Of a stretch of DNA of 15,553 nt, positions 1 through 8,639 are shown piece after piece. The position numbers and the translations under genes were made by a program. The notes beneath the pieces are model-generated. The model was not told where the DNA came from. It searched no databases and was given only the letters and a program-made list of their open reading frames with translations. Numbering within the stretch: position 1 is the first letter of the stretch; every line of letters begins with the position of its first letter. Origin of the DNA: Bremia lactucae (taxonomy: Eukaryota; Oomycota; Peronosporomycetes; Peronosporales; Peronosporaceae); assembly GCF_004359215.1 (NCBI RefSeq), contig NW_027152196.1, positions 1,155,833-1,171,385 on the forward strand, read 5' to 3'.

Positions 1-620
1 CGTTCCACAAGGAAACGTTGACCACCGTGGGAGTCCACCAAAGGTTGTGGTGGAGGAGGGAAAATTAGATCCGAACCGTATGTCGGATCTAATGTCGAAG
101 ATCGACAAAATGGATCACTTCCTCCATGATTTGGAGGAGGGTCTTGAACACGAGCGCGGTAAGCGTCGCTCGTTGGAACAGATGGTGCAGAATCACCATA
201 TCGAGCGGTTGGAAGACCGTTCGAAGGGTGCGTACTCCTTGTTGGAGTACGAGCGGAACTATCATGCTGTTCGCGATGAGCTGTCATCAGCTCATCGTAG
301 TTTCGAGGATCTTCGGAACAAGCATGAGAAACTTCAGGTTCAACATGAGAACCTGGTTCGCGATCACAAGAATCTTTTGGGGATTCTTGAAAAGGGTGGT
401 CACATCCGTCCTCGGAAGAAGCCGCGTACTGATGGTACGGGCGGAGCCGACCAACGTAAAACGTAGGATGCGTTCGCATCCTACGTGGCAATTCTATTGT
501 GTACGCATTGCCTCTTCGATGCAGTACACGGAAGGGCTCAATGAACTTGGGTAGTAGTTTATTGTGTGCTTACACGCTTAGGTAGGTTTACCATAGAAAG
601 TAGCACAAGATCATTAATTT
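1..620 (-). pseudogene. Gypsy pol C-terminal tail, GPY/F-like module, start of chromodomain (copy A)
   Basis: On the minus strand a frame without stops runs from about 560 to the window edge, roughly 185 residues. It begins with a KLLPKFI..PFRVL segment followed by GNAYTIELP and THPTFYVGRLRPYHQY, which is the GPY/F-like module that follows integrase in chromovirus-type gypsy elements. A low-complexity Ser/Pro/Asp/Glu-rich linker follows, then PPPPQPLVDSHGGQRFLVE. The final FLVE fits the [FY]xVE start of a chromodomain, and the rest lies outside the window. Just upstream, near 560-580, an indel relative to copy C shifts the frame. The plus-strand frame at 47-466, which reads as a charged coiled-coil-like protein, is the antisense image of this segment. 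Confidence 0.8.
461..486. repeat. Near-perfect palindrome, 12-bp arms
   Basis: The arms are ACGTAGGATGCG (461-472) and its exact reverse complement (475-486) around a TT centre. They lie inside the pol tail coding sequence. The homologous site in copy C, starting at 4443, keeps 11-bp arms, with one base changed next to the centre. This is one of the strongest members of the inverted-repeat series described in the findings. Confidence 0.95.
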
Positions 621-899
621 TAAATGAATGAACATTTGCTCTTCCATGTTGTCTGCGCTCTGTTTCGGACAGTCCACTGCGTTCGAAACGGATTACTGAT
701 TCTCGAGCCAGCAGAAATTCCTCTGCTGACTCATTTGTTTTATCTTTTTAGTGCGCTTTGTGTGCACTGCTATGAGATCATTCTCATCTTCGATGTCGAT
801 TGCTTCGACATCGACGCATTCGCGTCGTAGGTAACCTCGATGCGTGATGAGCATGAGCCAGAAATGGCTTTGCTCGCTTGAATCTCCCCCCTTTAACTA

Positions 900-1660
900 G
901 AGGACCCCTCTAATTTTGGGCGTATATGCGTGGATAGCGTAAGCTATTCACGAAGAATGGTATATGCGTTGTAAACATGCACCGAATTGATCATGACGAA
1001 TTCGACCATCGGTACAAACTTGCTTCAGTTAGGATACGATTGGACGTAACTTCGAAGTATCTCTTCAATGACGCTTGACGCGTTCCGTCTGACCATCTTT
1101 TTCTGAATGATCAGAAGCTGACAAAGCTAGCCGTGTTCCGAGAAATCGGAATACTGATTGCCAAAACTCCGCCGTAATCCGCGGATCTCTATCCGATCAG
1201 TTCACGGAGTACTCGTGGAATTTCAATACCGTGTCGATAAAGACACGGGCACAGCCCGGAGCCGTGATTGACTCTGGTACTGCAGCAAGATGTACCATCT
1301 TGCTGAATCTTTCTAGAAAAACAAAAATTCCATTGTTTTTGTGATCCTCTTCGGAAAATCCGAAGACGAAAACCATAGATACGGACTGCCAACATTCTGC
1401 CGTAAGTGGAGAGGTTGGAGAGGTGCACGGGATGAAGGGCTAGGCTTCACCCGTTGACATACCTCGCAAGTACGAATGTACTTGCATACGCACTGAACTG
1501 GAGGGGCCAGTAAAAGTCGCGACTTGCTCTGAGATAAGTTTTCTCACGTCCACGAAGCCCACGTGTTGGTGCATTATGACACTCATACATGATGCGCAAG
1601 CGCAAATCATTGTAAGCTGGGACGACGACACGTGGAGTGTCGCCGGCAACGGATGTGTAA
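900..1660 (-). pseudogene. Degenerate integrase (copy A)
   Basis: Read on the minus strand in changing frames, about 1650-1440 encodes the HHCC zinc-binding region. It keeps an RIMYECHNAPT-like block, but the usual second-His position (GHRG) is GLRG. The catalytic core follows. The WQSVSMDFV-type motif that holds the first catalytic Asp reads SMVF, with the Asp codon now GTT (Val) at 1371-1373. SDRDPR (second Asp) and DGQTER (Glu) are still readable further on. A TGA sits before the SDRDPR block and more stops follow. Integrase would be inactive even without the frameshifts. The same lesions occur in copy C. Confidence 0.85.
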
Positions 1661-1798
1661 ATACTATAACTCGTTGCGTGTTGTGTATCGATCGGATAAC
1701 GATCGATATGAAGCCAGTAAATCTTTTAAAAATATATCGGATGGATTCATCAGATGATATATTACGCAGAAGGTCTTATTTTTTTGCGTAGGTTTTCA

Positions 1799-2412
1799 TT
1801 ATATCATCAAACAAAGTTGATGACGGAGCACTTGTACTGAGTGTTGCAACAGTGGGATTATTTTCAATATTGGAGTGCGCTGCCGGATCGATATCGGGTC
1901 GGCGTGACACGCATCAGCGACGACATTAAGTTGTCCTGGTTTACATTCCACGAAGAAAACTAAAATTTCGCGAAGAAGTATAGCCACCTCGCCATTCTTT
2001 GCGAGAGGTGTAGGCTATTTAAGGCCGTGCGTAATGACGCATGGTCCGTATATACGATGAACGGTCTATCTCCGAGGAAATAGACCCTAAAATTAGCCTG
2101 TGCATATTTCATGGCAAAGAGTTCTTTGCCATGCACTGGATAATTGCGTTCAGCTGGTTGCATCTAGCGCGTCGTCTGTTACCAATCGCATCCCGCGCCG
2201 TCTGTATCGTATTGTATTAACGCACAGCCAATTGCGAAATCTCTGGCGTCACAGACCACATGGAATGGTCTGTCTTGATCTGCAATCGCCAAGATAGGCG
2301 ATTGCATCAAGCTTTGCTTGTTATTTTTAAACGCACGCTGACAATCAGCGTTCCATAACCATTCTCGTCTTTTTCCAAGAGACGAGAGAGATGAATTGTC
2401 ATCTCTGCATAA
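1799..2412 (-). pseudogene. RNase H and connection region (copy A)
   Basis: The minus strand encodes the Ty3/gypsy RNase H block. A VCDARDFAIGCAL stretch carries the first Asp. Two stops follow between about 2160 and 2190. Then comes ERNYPVHGKELFAMKYA with the catalytic Glu, and YTDHASLRTALNS with the next Asp (about 2030-2050). After RMARWLYFFAKF the frame stops and continues in another frame (1987-1799) with FVECKPGQLNVVADA, the usual end of the RNase H module. The stretch between this and integrase (about 1650-1800) is full of stops. Confidence 0.85.
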
Positions 2413-2456
2413 TTGCGAGATTTCTTGTGCAGTAACGCCGCTAAATTAAGGAACTT

Positions 2457-2877
2457 TCAAAGTTCCTTGACATCAACTGGAACTAGCCAGTCGGTGATTG
2501 CCTTGATCTTTTCGGTATCAGGGCGCACGCCGTGTTTACCGACGATGCACCCAAGAAGTGGTATTTCGCTTGCAGCGAATATACACTTCTTGAGATTTGC
2601 AAACAACTTATGCTTTCGCATAAGTGTAAGAACCTGACGAACGTGAGTTTTATGAACTTCCACGTCCGTCTTACCGTCCATGGCCCGGCTATGGACGAAT
2701 ACATCGTCGAAATAACTCGGTGCGAAATCCCGCACCGGTCTCAACAGATTTGTTACACATCTGTTGAATGTTGCAGGGGCGTTACTAAGCCCCTGAGGCA
2801 TCACTAGCCATTCCCAGAGCATACCACTGGGGGTGCTCACTGCTGTGTACGGGACGTCCCGTTTACGCATAAGGATC
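2457..2877 (-). pseudogene. Reverse transcriptase palm and thumb fragment (copy A)
   Basis: An open frame of about 141 codons starts abruptly next to the N at 2878. It carries the VSTPSGMLWEWLVMPQGLSN block, NRCVTNLLRPVRDFAP, and YFDD at 2703-2714, the catalytic Asp pair typical of Ty3/gypsy RT. It ends at TDWLVPVDVKEL and a stop. The N-terminal fingers and the first catalytic Asp are missing because the sequence switches to copy B at 2878. This is the best-preserved RT centre in the window: at the codon where copy C has TGA (6738-6740), copy A has CGG (Arg). Confidence 0.88.
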
Positions 2878-2878
2878 N
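2878..2878. other. Single N at a chimeric junction
   Basis: To the left lies mid-RT (copy A). To the right, 2879 onward matches the post-integrase region (compare 4551-4735), about 2.3 kb away in element order. In both flanks the coding strand is minus, but the domains are out of order. A one-base ambiguity exactly here suggests a contig join or gap fill. Confidence 0.8.
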
Positions 2879-2931
2879 CCACATTTGTTACTACATGCTT
2901 AGGTTTGTTTACCGTAGAGGGTAGTACTAGG

Positions 2932-3465
2932 TCACTTATTTCGAATTAAAAAAACATTTGCTCTTCCATGATTGTCTGCGTTCCGTTTCTGACGGTTCAC
3001 TGCGTTAGCAATGGACTCCTGTAAGAGATGGACTACTGATTTTCGAGCCAGCAGGGATTCCTCTGCTTCGAATGTTGCAGGGGTGTCACTAAGCCTCTGT
3101 GGCATTCCTAGCCATTCCCAGAGCATCCCAGTGGGAGTGCTCACTGCTGTGTTCGGGATGTCCCGTTCACGCATAAGGATCTGATAAAATCTATCCATCA
3201 GATCCATAGATGAAAAGAGGGTTCTCTGACACATACCATCTATGATTGCGTTTTTTCTAGGTATCGGTGTTCGAGCCGGTTTCGTTGCAGCATTCAGTTT
3301 ATTGACTGCGCGCACTATCCGCCACCCTTCTGTGGCCTTTTGCACACAGAAGGTCGAAGATCTATGTGAGGAGGTTGACTCCCTTCTATGACCCGCTTTT
3401 AACCGATCGATAAAGAATATATCGACTTCAAGTACTTGTTCACGAGGCAGTGGCCACTTCTTCAT
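2932..3465 (-). pseudogene. RT N-terminus fused in frame to integrase C-terminal region (copy B)
   Basis: This 177-codon open frame begins with the RT entry block (KKWPLPREQV) and runs through STFCVQKATEGWRIV, ARTPIPRKN, and FSSMDLMDRFYQI with the first catalytic Asp. It reaches SDTPATF at about 3071 and then jumps to EESLLARKSVVHLLQESI and VNRQKRNADNHGRAN, sequence that lies after integrase in the intact element. The YFDD pair, RNase H and integrase are gone. The frame is kept across the deletion, apparently by chance, and the product would have no catalytic activity. Near 2940 the frame ends in a stop. Confidence 0.88.
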
Positions 3466-3790
3466 GACACGGTACTTCGAGCCGGGTTTGAGCTAGATCT
3501 CATGTCGAGGGCCTTTATCCTTAGGCAGCTCGCATGGAACTGCTTCAGGGAAATATATCCCTGAATTTAATCAGATATTCGAATAAAGGATTTGTCTTAA
3601 GTGACTACCAGGATTGAGTATGATATCTCTCAATCCGAGTCTTCACATCAAGGACACTTTCGTCCATCGATGAGCTGCTGAGAACCAGTTCGTTCTCGGC
3701 AAAAATTATTGATGACCAAATATCAGTTACGTATTCGTCCTCGTGACCAGTACGCAGATTTGCTTGATTCTATAACTATGCAGATCTCTC

Positions 3791-3913
3791 AAGCACCGCT
3801 TGAATTTTAGGGTTTAGAATTGTGTTTTCTCCGAAGTTAATTCCGGAGGCGCAAGAACCGCTTGGGTTCTAGGGTTCGGATTGTGTCATCTCCGAAGTTA
3901 ACTTCGGAGGTGC
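3791..3913. repeat. Two-unit degenerate tandem repeat, about 62 bp
   Basis: Unit 1 is 3791-3852 and unit 2 is 3853-3913. Each starts AAG(C/A)ACCGCTTG and ends near CGGAGG(C/T)GC. The units differ at several sites. The matching place in copy C (around 7474-7535) has one unit, so this is a local duplication in copy B or its ancestor, old enough to have diverged. Confidence 0.8.
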
Positions 3914-4172
3914 ATTCAGATCAAGAGTATGAGCACCTACTATTGATCCGTCATTAACCTAGACATTCAATGCCTCGGTTCCTTCCTAGGATTTATCTTG
4001 GGTGCCGAGGAATTAATCCCTCGGGATGTTGAAGTCTAGTTACTTCAGCATTAACTACTTGAGGAGATTCCCCCTCAAGTACGTGGAGACTTATTCCCTC
4101 AACGTTTTCCGACTGTGATTGCGCTATTACAGTCGAGTCCACTACGGTCGACTCTCTACTCGACCTTGGATC

Positions 4173-4272
4173 NNNNNNNNNNNNNNNNNNNNNNNNNNNN
4201 NNNNNNNNNNNNNNNNNNNNNNNNNNNNNNNNNNNNNNNNNNNNNNNNNNNNNNNNNNNNNNNNNNNNNNNN
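4173..4272. other. Assembly gap of 100 N
   Basis: Exactly 100 N, the usual placeholder for a scaffold gap of unknown size. It separates copy B from copy C and hides the rest of copy C's tail, its chromodomain and its 3' LTR, if present. Confidence 0.97.
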
Positions 4273-4735
4273 GCTCATCGGGATTTTGAGGAACTTCGAA
4301 TTCGACAAGAGAACCTCCAGACTCAACATGAGGGTCTGGTCGTGATCACAAGAATCTTTTGAAGATTCTTGAAAAGGATGGTCAGATCCGGCCGCGGAAG
4401 AAACCGCGTACTAATGGTACGGGTGGAGCCGACCAACGGAAAACGTAGGATGCGTTTGCATCCTACGTGGCAATTCTATTGTGTACGCATTGCCTCTGCG
4501 ATGCAGTACACGGAAAGGTCCAATGAACTTGGGTAGTAGTTTACTACCCACATTAGTGACTACATGTTAAGGTTAGTTTACCGTAGACAGTAGTACTAGA
4601 CCATTAATTTTAAATGAAAGAACATTTGCTCTTCAATGTTTGTCTGCATTCCGTTTCTGACGGTCCACTACGTTAGCAATGGAATCCTGAACGAAACGGA
4701 TTACTGATTCTCGAGCCAGCAGAAATTCCTCTGCT
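4273..4735 (-). pseudogene. Gypsy pol post-integrase tail (copy C)
   Basis: This is homologous to 289-735 of copy A at the same place in the element, with scattered substitutions and small indels. The minus strand reads through a KLLPKFIGPFRVL-type GPY/F-like module and the basic QKRNAD segment. It is cut by the gap at 4272 before any chromodomain. The stretch 4551-4691 aligns with 551-683 (A) and 2881-3060 (B), giving three diverged versions of the same piece. Confidence 0.8.
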
Positions 4736-4907
4736 GACTCATTTGTTTTATCTTTTTAGTGCGCTTTGTGTGCACTGCTATGAGATCATTCTCATCTTCG
4801 ATGTCGATTGCTTCGACATCGACGCATTCGCGTCGTAGGTAACCTCGATGCGTGATGAGCATGAGCCAGAAATGGCTTTGCTCGCTTGAATCTCCCCCCT
4901 TTAACTA

Positions 4908-5668
4908 GAGGACCCCTCTAATTTTGGGCGTATATGCGTGGATAGCGTAAGCTATTCACGAAGAATGGTATATGCGTTGTAAACATGCACCGAATTGATC
5001 ATGACGAATTCGACCATCGGTACAAACTTGCTTCAGTTAGGATACGATTGGACGTAACTTCGAAGTATCTCTTCAATGACGCTTGACGCGTTCCGTCTGA
5101 CCATCTTTTTCTGAATGATCAGAAGCTGACAAAGCTAGCCGTGTTCCGAGAAATCGGAATACTGATTGCCAAAACTCCGCCGTAATCCGCGGATCTCTAT
5201 CCGATCAGTTCACGGAGTACTCGTGGAATTTCAATACCGTGTCGATAAAGACACGGGCACAGCCCGGAGCCGTGATTGACTCTGGTACTGCAGCAAGATG
5301 TACCATCTTGCTGAATCTTTCTAGAAAAACAAAAATTCCATTGTTTTTGTGATCCTCTTCGGAAAATCCGAAGACGAAAACCATAGATACGGACTGCCAA
5401 CATTCTGCCGTAAGTGGAGAGGTTGGAGAGGTGCACGGGATGAAGGGCTAGGCTTCACCCGTTGACATACCTCGCAAGTACGAATGTACTTGCATACGCA
5501 CTGAACTGGAGGGGCCAGTAAAAGTCGCGACTTGCTCTGAGATAAGTTTTCTCACGTCCACGAAGCCCACGTGTTGGTGCATTATGACACTCATACATGA
5601 TGCGCAAGCGCAAATCATTGTAAGCTGGGACGACGACACGTGGAGTGTCGCCGGCAACGGATGTGTAA
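4908..5668 (-). pseudogene. Degenerate integrase (copy C)
   Basis: It has the same sequence as the copy A integrase, since it lies inside the identical segment. The zinc-finger His is changed (GLRG), the first catalytic Asp codon is GTT (5379-5381), a stop precedes the second Asp block and more follow, while SDRDPR and DGQTER remain readable. The downstream part that should encode the integrase C-terminus has frameshifts around 4900-5080. Confidence 0.85.
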
Positions 5669-5806
5669 ATACTATAACTCGTTGCGTGTTGTGTATCGAT
5701 CGGATAACGATCGATATGAAGCCAGTAAATCTTTTAAAAATATATCGGATGGATTCATCAGATGATATATTACGCAGAAGGTCTTATTTTTTTGCGTAGG
5801 TTTTCA

Positions 5807-6420
5807 TTATATCATCAAACAAAGTTGATGACGGAGCACTTGTACTGAGTGTTGCAACAGTGGGATTATTTTCAATATTGGAGTGCGCTGCCGGATCGAT
5901 ATCGGGTCGGCGTGACACGCATCAGCGACGACATTAAGTTGTCCTGGTTTACATTCCACGAAGAAAACTAAAATTTCGCGAAGAAGTATAGCCACCTCGC
6001 CATTCTTTGCGAGAGGTGTAGGCTATTTAAGGCCGTGCGTAATGACGCATGGTCCGTATATACGATGAACGGTCTATCTCCGAGGAAATAGACCCTAAAA
6101 TTAGCCTGTGCATATTTCATGGCAAAGAGTTCTTTGCCATGCACTGGATAATTGCGTTCAGCTGGTTGCATCTAGCGCGTCGTCTGTTACCAATCGCATC
6201 CCGCGCCGTCTGTATCGTATTGTATTAACGCACAGCCAATTGCGAAATCTCTGGCGTCACAGACCACATGGAATGGTCTGTCTTGATCTGCAATCGCCAA
6301 GATAGGCGATTGCATCAAGCTTTGCTTGTTATTTTTAAACGCACGCTGACAATCAGCGTTCCATAACCATTCTCGTCTTTTTCCAAGAGACGAGAGAGAT
6401 GAATTGTCATCTCTGCATAA
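5807..6420 (-). pseudogene. RNase H and connection region (copy C)
   Basis: Same sequence as 1799-2412. The blocks for the first Asp (VCDARDFAIGCAL), the Glu (HGKELFAMKYA) and the later Asp (YTDHASL) are present but split by stops and a frame change, so the protein is lost. Confidence 0.85.
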
Positions 6421-6464
6421 TTGCGAGATTTCTTGTGCAGTAACGCCGCTAAATTAAGGAACTT

Positions 6465-7250
6465 TCAAAGTTCCTTGACATCAACTGGAACTAGCCAGTC
6501 GGTGATTGCCTTGATCTTTTCGGTATCAGGGCGCACGCCGTGTTTACCGACGATGCACCCAAGAAGTGGTATTTCGCTTGCAGCGAATATACACTTCTTG
6601 AGATTTGCAAACAACTTATGCTTTCGCATAAGTGTAAGATCCTGACGAACGTGAGTTTTATGAGCTTCCACGTCCGTCTTTCCGTCCATGGCCCAGCTAT
6701 GGACGAATACATCGTCAAAATATCTCGGTGCGAATTCTCACACCGGTCTCAACAGATTTGTTACGCATCTGTTGAATGTAGCAGGGGTGTTACTAAGCCC
6801 CTGAGGCATCACTAGCCATTCCCAGAGCATCCCACTGGGAGTGCTCACTGCTGTGTACGGGATGTCTCGTTCACACATAAGGATTTGATAAAAGCCTTCC
6901 ATCAGATCCATAGACGAAAAGATCGTACTCTTGGACATACCATCAATGATTACGTCTTTTCTAGGTATCAGCGTTTGAGCCGGTACCGTTGCAGCATTCA
7001 GTTTGTTGAATGCGTGCACTTTCCGCCACCATCCTGTGGTTTTTCGCACACAGAAGGTCGGAGAGCTATGTGGGAGGTTGACTTCCTTACATGGCCCGCT
7101 TATAATAAATCGGTAAAGAATTTATCGATCGCAAGTACTTGTTCACGAAGCAAGGGCCACTGCTTCATGACACAGTACTTCGAGCCCGGGTTGAGCTCGA
7201 TCTCATGTCGGGCGCCTTTTTCTTTAGGCAACTCGCATGGAACTGCTTCA
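6465..7250 (-). pseudogene. Reverse transcriptase (copy C)
   Basis: RT runs from the PWPLPREQV-like entry block (about 7160, here QWPLLREQV) to the thumb (DVKEL, 6465). There is a TAA near 7110 and a frame change around 7060. The frame 7049-6738 then carries VHAFNKLNAAT, LIPRKDVIIDG, SSMDLMEGFYQI (first catalytic Asp) and the VMPQGLSNTPATF block. It is cut by a TGA at 6738-6740, after which the same frame continues with YFDD (6711-6722) and the thumb. All three catalytic Asp codons survive, but the chain is interrupted. Confidence 0.88.
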
Positions 7251-7283
7251 GGGAGTACATTTTTGAATATAATCAAATCCTTG

Positions 7284-7850
7284 TTAAAGGATTTGTTTTG
7301 AGCGACTCCCAGGATTGAGTAGTATATCTCTCAATTTGAGTCTTCGCATCGAGGATACTTTCGTCCATCGATGAGCTGCTGATAACCCGTTCGTTCTCTG
7401 CAAGTCGGTTACGTATTCGTCCTCTGTGGCGAGTACGCAGATCTGCTTGATTTTACAACCATGCAGATCTCTCAAGAACCGCTTAGGTTCTAGGGTTGGT
7501 AATTGAGTTATCTCCGAAGTTAACTTCGGAGGCGCATACAGATCAAGAGTAGAAGCGCCTACTCTCGATCCGTCATTAACCAAGACATTTAATGTCTCGG
7601 TTTCTTCCTGGGATTTATCCATAGGCTGCCGGGGGATTAATCCCTCGGGATCTTGAAGTCTAGTCACTTCAACTATTTGAGGAGATTTATCCTCAAGTAC
7701 GTGGAGACCTCTTCCCTCAACGTCTTCCGAGTGTGATTGCGCTATCACAATCGGGTCCTCTACGGTCGACTCTGTACTCGACCTAGGATCATCATATTGT
7801 CCCTTTGGGGCAACCGGTAACTCCTTGAATGTCGCCCGCCAGGCGTACAT
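7284..7850 (-). pseudogene. Protease-RT spacer region (copy C)
   Basis: A 188-codon minus frame with no recognisable catalytic motif, rich in Ser, Glu, Asp and Leu. It lies between the protease and RT modules and has a counterpart in copy B (about 3480-4172). Such spacers occur in oomycete gypsy pol, and I know no function for this one. The last part (TNGLSAAHRW onward) is out of frame relative to the RT-proximal sequence, so the frame ends at 7284 without joining RT. Confidence 0.7.
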
Positions 7851-7857
7851 TTATGTC

Positions 7858-8380
7858 TCAATCCACTCGACTTATTCGAGTGGTGGCCCCTCGGCGCTGC
7901 CTGTGCATTCGCACAGCCGCCGGCAGCTGCCTCCACATGGTGATTAGTAATCGCACTGTGATCTTGTGCAGTTGTACTAACGACCGTACAACACGTAGGC
8001 CATCGCACTCACTCGTAGTACATCCACACGCTTGTGGACGCTCCAAGACATTCATCAGATGGCCATCTGATGAACAAGTGGCAGGCATCTTTAAGGATCG
8101 ATGCTGCCAGCTGATCCTTGGCTTATAATTTCTGAGCCATGGAAGACCTAGAAAAACATCAAGTTTGTCGTCCAGATCCAGTACGATGAAATCATCATTG
8201 TACTGTAAATCTTTTAGGGTGTAGTGAAATTTCACTACACGTTTCATTAAAGTTATCGATCCGTCTATCGCTAGACGCACCGTCATTCTCGTTGGAGGGA
8301 TGTCGCGCTCAACATATTTGAGCCTACGACCTTCTAGCGACTAGCAAGGAATAAAGTTATTCGATGCTCCACAGTCCGCT
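7858..8380 (-). pseudogene. Aspartic protease module (copy C)
   Basis: The active-site Asp lies in DCGA (codons at 8365-8376), where retroviral-type proteases have D[ST]GA; Cys at the second position fits this family variant. A TAG interrupts soon after (FIPC then stop). The frame then runs through RMTVRLAI, FIVLDLDDKLDVFLGLPWL (the conserved ILGxPWL flap-distal block) and ISWQHR, and ends at 7858. It changes frame near 7990 relative to the downstream spacer. Confidence 0.82.
8051..8074. repeat. Perfect 24-bp palindrome
   Basis: TTCATCAGATGG (8051-8062) is followed directly by its exact reverse complement (8063-8074). It lies in the protease coding region. A second loopless palindrome of 22 bp is at 8219-8240. 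Confidence 0.95.
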
Positions 8381-8639
8381 AGGGCTCAAAGTGACGAATC
8401 ATTTTTTCCTTCAACTTCAAGGTGATAGGGGATACCTCATCGCCAGGCGCAAAGACACATAATGATTGTGTGTCTAGAGCAACTTTAATCAAGAGATTTG
8501 CAAATTCTCTTGAATTTGCTGGATCAGTAGGGCGTTGCGCCCCTACTGACCCGGACCATGTTTTGGCGGCCCGCCTCGCTATTGCGATTTCGCAACAACG
8601 TCGGACCCGCGACCGCTGCCCTTTCTGGCATTCAGTCCA

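Larger units (their letters stand above)
684..2631. repeat. 1948-bp direct repeat, unit 1 (no difference seen from 4692-6639)
   Basis: Every base I compared from 684 to 2631 matches the base 4008 positions downstream, including all frameshifts and stops. The match breaks at 683 (T against A at 4691) and at 2632 (A against T at 6640), and sequence on both sides is clearly diverged. It spans the region just after integrase, integrase, RNase H and the end of RT. Confidence 0.93.
1..2877 (-). mobile_element. Ty3/gypsy retrotransposon fragment, copy A
   Basis: Minus-strand pol remnant with no LTR in view. From high to low coordinates it holds the RT palm (from 2877), RNase H, integrase and the post-integrase tail, and it leaves the window at position 1 inside what looks like the start of a chromodomain. 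RNase H before integrase is the Ty3/gypsy order, and a terminal chromodomain would make it a chromovirus-type element. The reading frame is broken many times, so this is a dead copy. The segment 684-2631 matches copy C with no difference seen, while both flanks are diverged. The 2877 end is an abrupt switch at an N, so the right end is probably an assembly edge and not a biological one. Confidence 0.9.
2879..4172 (-). mobile_element. Ty3/gypsy retrotransposon fragment, copy B (internally deleted)
   Basis: From 4172 down to about 3480 the minus strand matches the protease-RT spacer of copy C (7284-7800), with extra stops and a local tandem duplication. RT N-terminal sequence follows (3465-3075), then post-integrase sequence (3068-2881). 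About 2.0 kb of RT, RNase H and integrase present in copies A and C is missing. Both ends are assembly boundaries (N at 2878, gap at 4173). It differs from A and C at many sites, so it is a separate insertion or allele. Confidence 0.85.
4692..6639. repeat. 1948-bp direct repeat, unit 2 (no difference seen from 684-2631)
   Basis: Second unit of the repeat, offset 4008 bp. See the findings for why identity with abrupt edges is suspicious. Confidence 0.93.

Noticed and set aside
47..466. Plus-strand frame of 139 aa, charged, coiled-coil-like, with a basic RPRKKPR stretch
   Set aside because: It is the antisense image of the gypsy pol tail (GPY/F-like module and linker) on the minus strand. Its heptad-like look comes from the opposite strand's codons, and it is broken in copy C.
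126..554. Second plus-strand frame of 142 aa over the same region
   Set aside because: Another antisense shadow of the pol tail, with no domain.
1576..1791. Plus-strand frame repeated at 5584-5799
   Set aside because: Its conservation between copies only reflects the segment shared without difference. It is antisense to the integrase zinc-binding region.
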